DNA of 28,416 nucleotides, taken from contig NZ_JAGLBB010000044.1 of assembly GCF_018260555.1 (NCBI RefSeq), positions 1 to 28,416 on the forward strand. Reading direction: 5' to 3'. Origin of the DNA: Deinococcus sp. Lineage in GTDB: Bacteria; Deinococcota; Deinococci; Deinococcales; Deinococcaceae. The position numbers and the translations under genes are program-made. Under the pieces are notes generated by a model. That model ran no database searches and was not told the DNA's origin. It was given only the letters and a program-made list of their open reading frames with translations. This document shows positions 8,043 through 16,348 of the stretch, piece after piece. Position 1 is the stretch's first letter, and the number at the start of each line of letters is the position of its first letter.

Positions 8043-9026
8043 ATGACCTCTTCCCTGTCCGGTTCTGTCCGTCTCGTTGCCGCTGGTGCGTCCCGACTTG
8101 GGCTGGGGCTGGCGGCGCTGGGCCGCCCGGGGTACATCAATCTGGGGCACGCGCGCGACCTGCCGGACCGGTCGGTGGGGGGCATGCGGGCGCAGACGTG
8201 GGCGGTGCTGGATGAGGCGTACGCGGCGGGCGTGCGGTACTTCGACGCGGCGCGCAGTTACGGGCGGGCCGAGGAGTTCCTGGGCGGGTGGGTGCAGGCG
8301 CGCGGGCACCGGGACGCCGTGCTGGGCAGCAAGTGGGGGTACACGTACGTGGCGGACTGGCAGCCGGACGCGCCCGTGCATGAGGTCAAGACGCACGACC
8401 GGGCCACGCTGGACCGGCAGTGGCCGCAGACGCTCTCGGCGTTGGGGGCTCCCCCGGCGCTGTACCTGATTCACTCGGCGACGCTGGAGTCGGGCGTGCT
8501 GGACAACCCAGAGGTGCTGGCGCGGCTGGCGGAACTGGCGGCGGGGGGCATGCGGGTGGGCCTGAGCACCAGCGGCGTGGCGCAGGCGGACACGATCCGG
8601 CGGGCGCTGGACGTGCAGGTGGACGGCGTGAATCCCCTGAGTGCCGTGCAGGCCACCTGGAACCTGCTGGACCCGTCGGCGGGCGCGGCGCTGGCCGGGG
8701 CGCACGCCGAGGGGTGGGCGGTCGTGGTGAAGGAAGGCGTGGCGAACGGCCGCCTGAGCGCGCGGGGCCTGAGCGGGCGCGGGGACGTGCCCGCCCCCTT
8801 GGCCGCGCTGGCGGCAGACCTGGGCGTCACGCCGGACGCGGCGGCGCTCGCGGCGGTCCTGGCGCAACCCTGGGCGGACGTAGTCCTGAGCGGCGCGGGA
8901 ACCTGCGAACAGTTGGCGCAGAATCTGGCGGCGCTGCGCGTTACGGTGCCAGCGGACGCCCTGCCGGAACTGGCGCTGGACGCCCGCACGTACTGGCAGG
9001 AGCGCGCCGCGCTGCCCTGGACCTGA
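8043..9026 (+). CDS. Aldo/keto reductase family protein
   Basis: The 327-residue protein belongs to a different branch from the reductase at 6366-7310. The catalytic tetrad is D68, Y73 (YFDAARSYGRAEEFLG), K97 (GSKWGY) and H144 (YLIHSA). The family barrel is otherwise complete, ending with the coenzyme-binding part DVVLSGAGTCEQLAQNL. Substrate and pathway are unknown. The start is ATG 8043, with GACAAT 6 bases upstream (leaderless). A longer frame back to 7971 runs into the upstream repeat and is not likely to be coding. The gene appears to be transcribed alone, and its 3' gap is filled with repeats. Confidence 0.88.
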   Translation: MTSSLSGSVRLVAAGASRLGLGLAALGRPGYINLGHARDLPDRSVGGMRAQTWAVLDEAYAAGVRYFDAARSYGRAEEFLGGWVQARGHRDAVLGSKWGYTYVADWQPDAPVHEVKTHDRATLDRQWPQTLSALGAPPALYLIHSATLESGVLDNPEVLARLAELAAGGMRVGLSTSGVAQADTIRRALDVQVDGVNPLSAVQATWNLLDPSAGAALAGAHAEGWAVVVKEGVANGRLSARGLSGRGDVPAPLAALAADLGVTPDAAALAAVLAQPWADVVLSGAGTCEQLAQNLAALRVTVPADALPELALDARTYWQERAALPWT

Positions 9027-9041
9027 CCCGGAAAGCCGCTC

Positions 9042-9114
9042 ATGCAGACTCCAATTAATTAGCTTGCAGGAGACGTTCCATCCGAGCGGACTTGCAGAGC
9101 TGCGCCGCAGAGCG
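9042..9114. repeat. Interspersed repeat, partial copy (subtype of 26213-26309)
   Basis: The stretch aligns with the left part of the 97-bp copy at 26213: GACTCC, AGCT, CCGAGCGGACT, GAGCTGCGCCGC and AGCG are shared. It leads directly into the next full copy at 9115. The left terminal repeat is eroded. Confidence 0.6.
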
Positions 9115-9250
9115 ATACGGATTCCGCTCCATTCCGCCACAGTCGGGAAGACACCGCCTGCGGCTCCATACCGCGAAGGGGCGTCTGTTGTTCCTACTCG
9201 CATTCGCTCGGATTGATTCGGAACTGCACCAAATCAATCGGAATCCGTAT
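9115..9250. repeat. Interspersed palindromic repeat, copy C (full-length type)
   Basis: A 136-bp unit with perfect 12-bp terminal inverted repeats ATACGGATTCCG (9115-9126) and CGGAATCCGTAT (9239-9250). It has the same length and clear base-for-base similarity to 744-879 (shared CCACAGTCG, CGCCTGCG, CTCCATACCGC, CGCTCGGATTGATTC). No open frame of note. It lies in the 450-bp gap 9027-9476. The rest of that gap holds the partial copy at 9042 and a degV-like stub at 9321-9365. Confidence 0.85.
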
Positions 9251-9320
9251 GAGAAGGAGCAAAGAGGCCTGTCGGGCATGAAGTGGGCAACCCGCTACCT
9301 GGGCTGGTGATGAATGGACC

Positions 9321-9365
9321 GGCCTCCAGGTCACTGGTGGAATCGGTCAGGACGCGGCTGTTCAT
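9321..9365 (-). pseudogene. Truncated degV-like gene start
   Basis: On the minus strand an ATG at 9365 begins MNSRVLTDSTSDLEA. The signature TDSTSDL right after the start is the hallmark of DegV-family fatty-acid-binding (FakB-like) proteins. Family likeness ends after about 15 residues, and the frame then runs into unrelated sequence and the repeat at 9115-9250. A promoter-like TACCAT lies 6 bases before the ATG, with TTCACA 19 bases further up. This suggests a real leaderless gene whose body was lost. The rest of degV is not in the window. The match is short, so chance is possible. Confidence 0.45.
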
Positions 9366-9476
9366 GAGCGGATGGTAGAACCTGGCACGGCAGAAATGTG
9401 AAATTTCCCCATCGGGGGCTCCCACCGGGGTGTGAAGGTTGACGCGTCTTCCGCTCGGCCGTGGTTGCCGGTATTC

Positions 9477-10190
9477 CTACGAACTGACCCCGGAGGCGGC
9501 CTCGCCGTCCGCTAGGGTCTGAAAGGCGGGGCGCAGGGCCGGAAGTTCCACGCGCGCCGTGTGCCACACGAGCGCCACCTCGATCCCAAAGTAATCGTGT
9601 GAAACGAGGTTGCGAACATCACGCAGCAGCGCCCACGGCAGGTGGGGGTTGGTGTCCTGCACGGACTGCGGAATGAACTTGGTGGTTTCGCCCAGCCGCG
9701 CCAGTCCGTGCAGCACGGCGTCCTGCGCCAGTTCGTCGCGCTCGAAGGAGTTGAGGGTGTGAGCGTCCGTGAAGGCCGTCACGCGGTCGATGGCGCGCAG
9801 CAGGTCGAACACCCGCCAGCGCCAGTGTTTGTCGCGGTGCGAGCGGGGAACCGAGTCCGGCACCTGCGTCACGTCCACCGCGTCGGCCAGAATATCGCCG
9901 CGCAGTGGGGGGCGCAGGGCCGCCTCCGTGACCACGTCCACCCGGCGCGACAGGGCGCGCTCGCACACCTCGCGCACGCGCATCAGGTCCAGCAGCCCGC
10001 GCGCCTCGCCGGGTGCGAAGTCGATCAGCAGGTCGATATCGCTGGCCTCGCCCGCCTCGCCGCGCGCGACCGACCCGAACACCCGCACACGCGTGACACC
10101 CAGCGCCTCCCACTGCGCCTGGACTTCCCGCAGGCGCCCGGCGACTGTTTCAAGGCGAACATCGGGAAACAGCGGCGGGACAGCGTTCAT
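9477..10190 (-). CDS. Single-chain MntA-HepT: nucleotidyltransferase fused to HEPN toxin
   Basis: The 237-residue protein joins two domains that are normally separate antitoxin and toxin genes. Residues about 30-105 are a minimal nucleotidyltransferase with VRVFGSVARGE (G39-S40), the metal ligands D51xD53 (SDIDLLIDF) and a third Asp, D85 (RRVDVVTE). Residues about 121-225 are a HepT/DUF86 HEPN domain with the RX4HXY motif R193-NLVS-H198-D-Y200. In two-gene systems MntA adds AMP units to the motif tyrosine of HepT and so blocks its RNase activity. Here this could happen within or between identical chains. All key residues are intact. The start is ATG 10190, 7 bases after TAGTAT (leaderless). 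It is divergent from acpS. Confidence 0.88.
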   Translation of the reverse strand: MNAVPPLFPDVRLETVAGRLREVQAQWEALGVTRVRVFGSVARGEAGEASDIDLLIDFAPGEARGLLDLMRVREVCERALSRRVDVVTEAALRPPLRGDILADAVDVTQVPDSVPRSHRDKHWRWRVFDLLRAIDRVTAFTDAHTLNSFERDELAQDAVLHGLARLGETTKFIPQSVQDTNPHLPWALLRDVRNLVSHDYFGIEVALVWHTARVELPALRPAFQTLADGEAASGVSS

Positions 10191-10197
10191 TCCGCCC

Positions 10198-10203
10198 ATA
10201 CTA
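10198..10203 (-). promoter_or_regulatory. -10 element for the mntA-hepT fusion gene
   Basis: TAGTAT on the minus strand ends 7 bases before the ATG at 10190, so the transcript would start at or next to the start codon. I see no convincing -35 at normal spacing. An ATG at 10199 overlaps this element and is therefore not preferred as start. Confidence 0.5.
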
Positions 10204-10241
10204 CGGCGTCCCGGCACGTGGGGACCGTATCCTGAACGCGT

Positions 10242-10270
10242 GATGCGGATTCCGTCTGTTTCGTTCGCCC
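10242..10270. repeat. Interspersed repeat, left-end fragment
   Basis: GATGCGGATTCCGTCTGTTTCGTT matches the left end of the copy at 27068 (GATACGGACTGCCGTTTGTTTCGTT). Only about 29 bases are recognisable. It lies between the divergent mntA-hepT and acpS genes. Confidence 0.5.
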
Positions 10271-10310
10271 GGACCGGAGTGGAGTGGCCCCCCCGTCGCC
10301 CGGAGTCCCT

Positions 10311-10694
10311 GTGATTATCGCCGTGGGCCACGACCTGATCGAGATTGGCCGCATCCGGCGCATGCTGGAGCGCGAGGGTCAGCGGGCCGAGAAGCTGTTC
10401 ACGCCCACGGAACTCGCGTACTGCGCGCGCCTGAGCGACCCGGCCCCCAGCCTCGCGGCGCGGTTCGCGGCCAAGGAAGCCTTTCAGAAGGTCTGGCCAC
10501 GCCCTCACGGCTGGCGGGACGTGTGGGTGGAACGCACGGCCACCCCCGGCGGTCCCTTCCCGTTCGCGCGCCCGCACCTTGAATTCGCGCCGCACATCGC
10601 GCAGCACATGCGCGAGCAGGGCTGGGCGGCGCACCTGACGCTCACGCACACCCGCGAGCACGCGTCGGCCGTGGTGATTCTCGAAGGGCGCTGA
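10311..10694 (+). CDS. acpS: Holo-[acyl-carrier-protein] synthase
   Basis: The 127-residue enzyme transfers 4'-phosphopantetheine from CoA to the serine of acyl carrier protein, activating fatty acid synthesis in the cytosol. The N-terminus IIAVGHDLIEIGRI carries the metal-binding Asp (D8). The central RFAAKEAFQKV carries the second metal ligand (E56). The C-terminal LTHTREHASAVVIL matches the family end, and the length is normal. I choose GTG 10311 because it has GGAG with a 5-base spacer and family homology begins there. The in-frame GTG at 10284 would add residues unlike the family. The HAD hydrolase gene follows 27 bases later but has its own -10-like element. Confidence 0.93.
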   Translation: MIIAVGHDLIEIGRIRRMLEREGQRAEKLFTPTELAYCARLSDPAPSLAARFAAKEAFQKVWPRPHGWRDVWVERTATPGGPFPFARPHLEFAPHIAQHMREQGWAAHLTLTHTREHASAVVILEGR

Positions 10695-10721
10695 CCCGCC
10701 GGTCACGCGATACTGCCGCGT

Positions 10722-11576
10722 ATGCCTGTTCGCCTGATCGCCACGGACCTCGACGGAACCCTGCTGCAAGGTGACGGCAGCGTGAGCGCCCGGACCCGCG
10801 CGGCGCTGGACTCGGCCCGCGCCGCCGGACTGTGGGTGGTGCCGGTCACGGCGCGGCAACCGCGCGGGCTGACGCTGATCGCGCGGGCGGCGGGGTTCAC
10901 GGGGTGGGCGGTGTGCGGGAACGGCGCGCACGCCCTGCACCTGGGCACGGGCGAAGCGCTGTTCGCGCAGCACCTGCCGGTCGCGGCGCAGCGGGCACTG
11001 GCCGGGGCGCTGGCAGCGCGGGTGCCGGGCGTGGTGTTCGCGTCGGTGCGGGCGGGCGGCGAGGTGTTCGTGGCGCAGCAGGGGTACGTGGCGCTGACGT
11101 CGTTCACGGATCACCAGCGGGAGCCGCGCGGCCTGCGAGCGTTCCCGCTGGAGGACGTGCTGGCCGCGCCCAGCCTGAAGTTCATCGTGCGGCACCCGAC
11201 CCTGTCGCCACCCGAACTGCTGGAGCAGGTGCAGGCCCTGAAGCTGCCGGGCTTCACGGTCACGCACAGCGGCGCGCCGTTCCTGGAGGTCCTGGCCGCC
11301 GGGGTCAGTAAAGCCTGGGGCCTGGAGCGGCTGTGCGCGCACCTGGGCGTGGCGCGCAGCGACGTGCTGGCCTTCGGGGATGAACGGAACGACACCGAGA
11401 TGCTCGCCTGGGCCGGACGTGGCGTGGCGATGGGGAACGCCGGGCCGGAGGTGCAGGCGGCGGCCGACGAGCTGACCCTGAGCAACGACCGGGACGGCGT
11501 GGCGGCCGTGATCGAGCAACTGCCGGACCTGCGCCGCGCACCAGGGAACGCGGCCGCGAGTGCTCCTTCAGAGTGA
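10722..11576 (+). CDS. HAD-IIB (Cof-type) phosphatase
   Basis: The 284-residue protein is a haloacid-dehalogenase phosphatase of the Cof/YbiV type. Motif I is DLDGT with nucleophile D9 and acid D11, motif II is T43 (PVTAR), motif III is K197 (GVSKAWGL) and motif IV is GDERND (D220 and D224). The region between motifs II and III is a C2-type cap. These enzymes dephosphorylate sugar phosphates, FMN or pyridoxal phosphate, and the exact substrate cannot be assigned. The start is ATG 10722, 7 bases after GATACT (leaderless). The stop codon merges with a 15-bp palindrome that separates it from the convergent lipoprotein gene. Confidence 0.9.
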   Translation: MPVRLIATDLDGTLLQGDGSVSARTRAALDSARAAGLWVVPVTARQPRGLTLIARAAGFTGWAVCGNGAHALHLGTGEALFAQHLPVAAQRALAGALAARVPGVVFASVRAGGEVFVAQQGYVALTSFTDHQREPRGLRAFPLEDVLAAPSLKFIVRHPTLSPPELLEQVQALKLPGFTVTHSGAPFLEVLAAGVSKAWGLERLCAHLGVARSDVLAFGDERNDTEMLAWAGRGVAMGNAGPEVQAAADELTLSNDRDGVAAVIEQLPDLRRAPGNAAASAPSE

Positions 11577-11590
11577 TACGAACTCCGTAT
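11576..11590. repeat. Solo palindrome of the interspersed repeat family
   Basis: ATACGAACTCCGTAT is the two terminal repeats of the family joined with nothing between. It spans the space between two convergent stop codons: the TGA at 11574-11576 and the minus-strand TGA at 11590-11592. It could be a minimal copy, an excision remnant or a small two-way 3'-end hairpin. Confidence 0.6.
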
Positions 11591-12018
11591 CAGGAGCCGC
11601 CCTGGCTGGTCTGGCGGGCCAGTTCGCGCCCCTGGCCGTCCGTGACCGTGAAGGTGTACCGCGCCGTGTCCTGCCGAAGCCAGTTCACGCGCAGGTCCAC
11701 GCAGGCGCCCGGCAAGTCCAGCTGGGCGGCCGTGGGGTACAGACGGTCGATGCTGTTCTGACGGAACGTTTCGAGTTCGCGGGTCAGGCTGTTCGCGCAG
11801 TTCTGCGCGGCGGCCCGGGTGGTCACGCGGCCCGCGTCGGTCAACGGGTCTTTCTGCTGCACGGTCTGCACGGCGTTCAGTTGCCGTTCCAGCGTCTCGA
11901 CGCGGCGGGTCAGATCGGCGTTCTGCGCGCGGGCCTCGCGGTCCTGGCAGGCGGTGAGCAGCAGGATCAGGATCAGGGCGACGGGCGGGGCGGAGGCAGG
12001 CAACGGACGGTGAATCAC
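11590..12018 (-). CDS. Small lipoprotein with coiled coil
   Basis: The 142-residue product has a hydrophobic signal (residues 12-22) and lipobox LLLTAC with Cys24. A heptad-like coiled coil follows at about 30-52 (NADLTRRVETLERQLNAVQTV). The C-terminal part contains two cysteines (AAAQNCANSL and LPGACVDLRV) that could form a disulfide, and ends in beta-rich YTFTVTDGQGRELARQ. I do not recognise a named family. I prefer GTG 12018, because the signal peptide then has normal length and TAACCT lies 7 bases upstream. The frame extends to 12060. It is probably an envelope protein of unknown role. Confidence 0.7.
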   Translation of the reverse strand: MIHRPLPASAPPVALILILLLTACQDREARAQNADLTRRVETLERQLNAVQTVQQKDPLTDAGRVTTRAAAQNCANSLTRELETFRQNSIDRLYPTAAQLDLPGACVDLRVNWLRQDTARYTFTVTDGQGRELARQTSQGGS

Positions 12019-12182
12019 GCGGCGCAGGTTAGCGCACGCGGCGCCGCGCGCAGCGGGCACCGTCCCGCATTCGTTTCTTCATGAAGGTGCGCGGGCGGGC
12101 CGAGCGGTTCAACAGTGCCGCGCCGCTCCCTTCCGGCGCACGGAGGGCAGGCGGCGCGCAGAGCCCGTGCTCCGGCCTTCAT

Positions 12183-12230
12183 CTGCTTGGTTCGAGGGCT
12201 GTTTGGTTTACGGGCTGTTTGGTTCACGGG
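12183..12230. repeat. 16-bp tandem repeat, about 3 units
   Basis: GGGCTGTTTGGTTTAC (12196-12211) is followed directly by GGGCTGTTTGGTTCAC (12212-12227) and GGG. A degenerate unit (CTGCTTGGTTCGA) precedes them. It lies in the 339-bp gap 12019-12357, which contains no gene that I can support. Confidence 0.7.
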
Positions 12231-12299
12231 AGTCTGCCGGGTGGCCCACGCCACGCCCGACAGCCCGCTTCCCGCCTGATCACCCTGCGGCGCCAGCTC

Positions 12300-12358
12300 T
12301 CCGCGTCCGCTCGGCGTGAACCTCTTTGCAGGCCGCTTAACCAGAGTCCTTATCCGCT
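12300..12358. repeat. Interspersed repeat, decayed right half
   Basis: CGCGTCCGCTCGG, GAAC, TCTTTGCAG and a final AGAGTCCTTATCC follow the same order as the right half of copy A (CTCGG, GAACGGTCTTTGCAG, GGAATCCGTAT). The terminal repeat is mutated. It abuts the stop of the methyltransferase gene. Confidence 0.45.
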
Positions 12359-13590
12359 CAGCGGTTCAGGACGCTGACGATCTCCACGTGACTGGTCTGC
12401 GGGTAAAAGTCGTGCGGGATGACTTCAGCGAGTTTCCAGCCGCGCCGCACCAGGTCACCCACATCGCGCGCCCAGGTGGCCGGGTCGCAGGACACGTACA
12501 CGAGGCGGTCAGCGGTGCTGGCGTTGATGTGCTCACGCGCGCCCTCTTCCAGTCCGGCGCGGGGCGGGTCCACGACGATCACGTCGGTCCCCAGTTCGCT
12601 GAAACGGGCGGCGTCGCCGCTACGGAAGGTGACGTTGCTCTCGCCGCTGACCGCCACGTCCTGACGGCCACGCGCAAGGGCCTCGGGCGCGGCGTCCAGC
12701 ACGGTCACGCGGCGGAAGTTCGGGGCCAGGTGACGGCCGATCGCGCCAGCCCCCCCGTACAGGTCCACGGCGTGCTCGCCTTTACCGGCCAGTTCGGCGG
12801 CCCGTTCGTAGGCCAGTCCGGCGGCCTGCGGGTTCACCTGCGCGAAGCCCGTGGCGGACACGCTGACCTGCACCTGCCCGAACTGCTCGCGGATCTCGCT
12901 TTCCCCGGCGATCAGGCGCACGCCGGCGCTGAAGCGTTTCCCGGCGGGTTGCGCCAGGGACACGCCGACCACGCCGGCCTCCATCAGGTGGTCGCTGGCG
13001 CGCAGGTACTGGCGGGTCTCGCCCGGCCCGATCAGCGCGGCAACGACCTCGCCGGTCAGGCGACTGGCGCGGAAGGCGACCTCGGTGGCGGGGTCCAGCA
13101 GCGTGGGGTCGGTGCGGTCCATGACCGCCTGAATCTGCGGCATGACCAGCGGGTCTTTCTGCACGACAAGCGGGTCGCTGCCGCGCCGCTCACGGTACGC
13201 CAGACCAGCGGGCGTCACGAGGTACTGCGCGGTGTTGCGGTACCCCCACGCCTCGGGGCTGGGGACGGTGGCGGCCACGCCGTGCTGCACCTTCGCGATG
13301 CGGCTCAGGGCCTCCTGCACGAAGGCGCGCTTGAAGTCCAGTTGCGCCTCGTACGTGGCGTGCGCCAGGTCGGCGGTGGGCAGTTCCGGGCCGTCCACGC
13401 GGGCGGGACTGCGGCGCAGTACCTCGACCGTCTGGCCCTGGCGCACGCCCTTCCCGGCGCGCACGCGGGCCGTGACCTGCTCGCCGGGCAGCGCCCCGCG
13501 AACCAGCACCACGCCGGACTCATCCCGGGCGAGCCCCAGCCCCCCCGCAACAAGTTTCTCGATTTCCAGCGTAAGTAAAGCGTCCGACAT
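12358..13590 (-). CDS. TrmA/RlmD-family 23S rRNA or tRNA uridine methyltransferase
   Basis: The 410-residue SAM-dependent RNA m5U methyltransferase starts with a TRAM RNA-binding domain (about residues 1-60). The C-terminal methyltransferase motifs are intact: QVNPQ, SAM-binding DLYGGAGAIG, VVDPPRAGL, catalytic Cys368 in YVSCDPAT and the general base E403 in HVEIV. RlmD-type members normally carry four Fe-S cysteines after the TRAM domain (CxxCGGC...). Here that region reads PELPTADLAHATYEAQLDFK, and Cys368 is the only cysteine in the protein, so the cluster is absent. The exact target uridine is not certain. The start follows TACCCT by 7 bases (leaderless). Confidence 0.9.
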   Translation of the reverse strand: MSDALLTLEIEKLVAGGLGLARDESGVVLVRGALPGEQVTARVRAGKGVRQGQTVEVLRRSPARVDGPELPTADLAHATYEAQLDFKRAFVQEALSRIAKVQHGVAATVPSPEAWGYRNTAQYLVTPAGLAYRERRGSDPLVVQKDPLVMPQIQAVMDRTDPTLLDPATEVAFRASRLTGEVVAALIGPGETRQYLRASDHLMEAGVVGVSLAQPAGKRFSAGVRLIAGESEIREQFGQVQVSVSATGFAQVNPQAAGLAYERAAELAGKGEHAVDLYGGAGAIGRHLAPNFRRVTVLDAAPEALARGRQDVAVSGESNVTFRSGDAARFSELGTDVIVVDPPRAGLEEGAREHINASTADRLVYVSCDPATWARDVGDLVRRGWKLAEVIPHDFYPQTSHVEIVSVLNR

Positions 13591-13809
13591 AACGTACAGG
13601 GTAGCGCGTCCGGTGTCCGCTCCACCGCCTCCAGGTCACGTTGCGCCCCGACCCCACCCAGAACGGACGTGGCGGCCCCCAGAAAGTCACACCGCCGAGC
13701 CGTTTACCCTACGCCCGCAACCTGCTTCTCTCCCGCCCGCTCTGCGACGCAGCCCAGTCTGTCCCCTCGGATGGAGCGGGCGGCGCCCATCACAACACCC
13801 AGGTCCGGA

Positions 13810-15717
<1,908 letters not shown>

Positions 15718-16004
15718 TGAGGGCGTCCTCCTCCGGGTGGATAGGCTCGCCGTGCGCGGGGTTCGGAGGTGCTGCGCGCCCGGGGAACGGGTGGCCGGGC
15801 AGCACTCACGGACGCCGTGCGAAACCGGGCGCATGATACGGCAAACGTGGTGGCGCGGATGTCATCTGTCACTTCATGAATCCCCGGCGGGCGACCGCGC
15901 GGGTAGGCGGCGCCGCGCGGGCCAGCCGCAGCAGGCAGCGCAGCGCGCCTGCCCGGATGGTAGGGGGGTGCAGACCCCTGAACCGCAGTCCGTGTATCAA
16001 ACGG
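15718..16004. other. Gap between speA and the tRNA-Asp terminator
   Basis: The stretch holds the speA Shine-Dalgarno (15729-15736 region, minus strand) and its leader. On the minus strand TATCAT near 15836-15841 is a possible -10, but no good -35 is seen. An imperfect hairpin AGGGG...CCCCT lies near 15962-15979. CAGTCCGTGTAT at 15987 vaguely recalls the interspersed repeat end. I find no gene here. Confidence 0.4.
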
Positions 16005-16039
16005 AGAAGGGAGCGGAGGCTTTCACCTCGCTCCCTTCT
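16005..16039 (-). terminator. Intrinsic terminator of the tRNA-Asp gene
   Basis: AGAAGGGAGCG (16005-16015) pairs perfectly with CGCTCCCTTCT (16029-16039), extended inward by AGG/CCT with one bulged G and a 6-base loop. On the minus strand it follows the tRNA 3' end after 3 bases and continues into CCGTTTGAT, a weak T-run. Confidence 0.75.
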
Positions 16040-16042
16040 GGC

Positions 16043-16118
<76 letters not shown>

Positions 16119-16128
16119 AGCGGAGCAG

Positions 16129-16157
16129 AGGTTAAGGGTCACGGGCCCGGAAGTCAA
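16129..16157 (-). promoter_or_regulatory. Sigma-70-type promoter of tRNA-Asp
   Basis: On the minus strand TTGACT (16152-16157) is separated by exactly 17 bases from TAACCT (16129-16134). The tRNA 5' end is 10 bases downstream of the -10 box, a normal distance for a short 5' leader. This is the clearest full promoter in the window. Confidence 0.75.
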
Positions 16158-16348
16158 GAGGGCGGCGCCTTGACGGGCCTCTGAATACCCGCCGGGAGCG
16201 CCGCACCGGACGCACGACGGGCAGCGACCAGTCTGGTACGAACGCGGAAACGGTTGTTGCAGGCCGCTCGACCGCCCCCGGGAATGGCAGCGGCCCGCTC
16301 ATCCGGGCAGCCCTGTCCCCCACACGACCGGCGGGCTACTCTGGGACC

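Noticed and set aside
10191..11519. Minus-strand frame continuing upstream of mntA-hepT
   Set aside because: It is antisense to acpS and the HAD phosphatase, both of which have complete motifs. The real fusion gene starts at 10190 behind its own -10 box.
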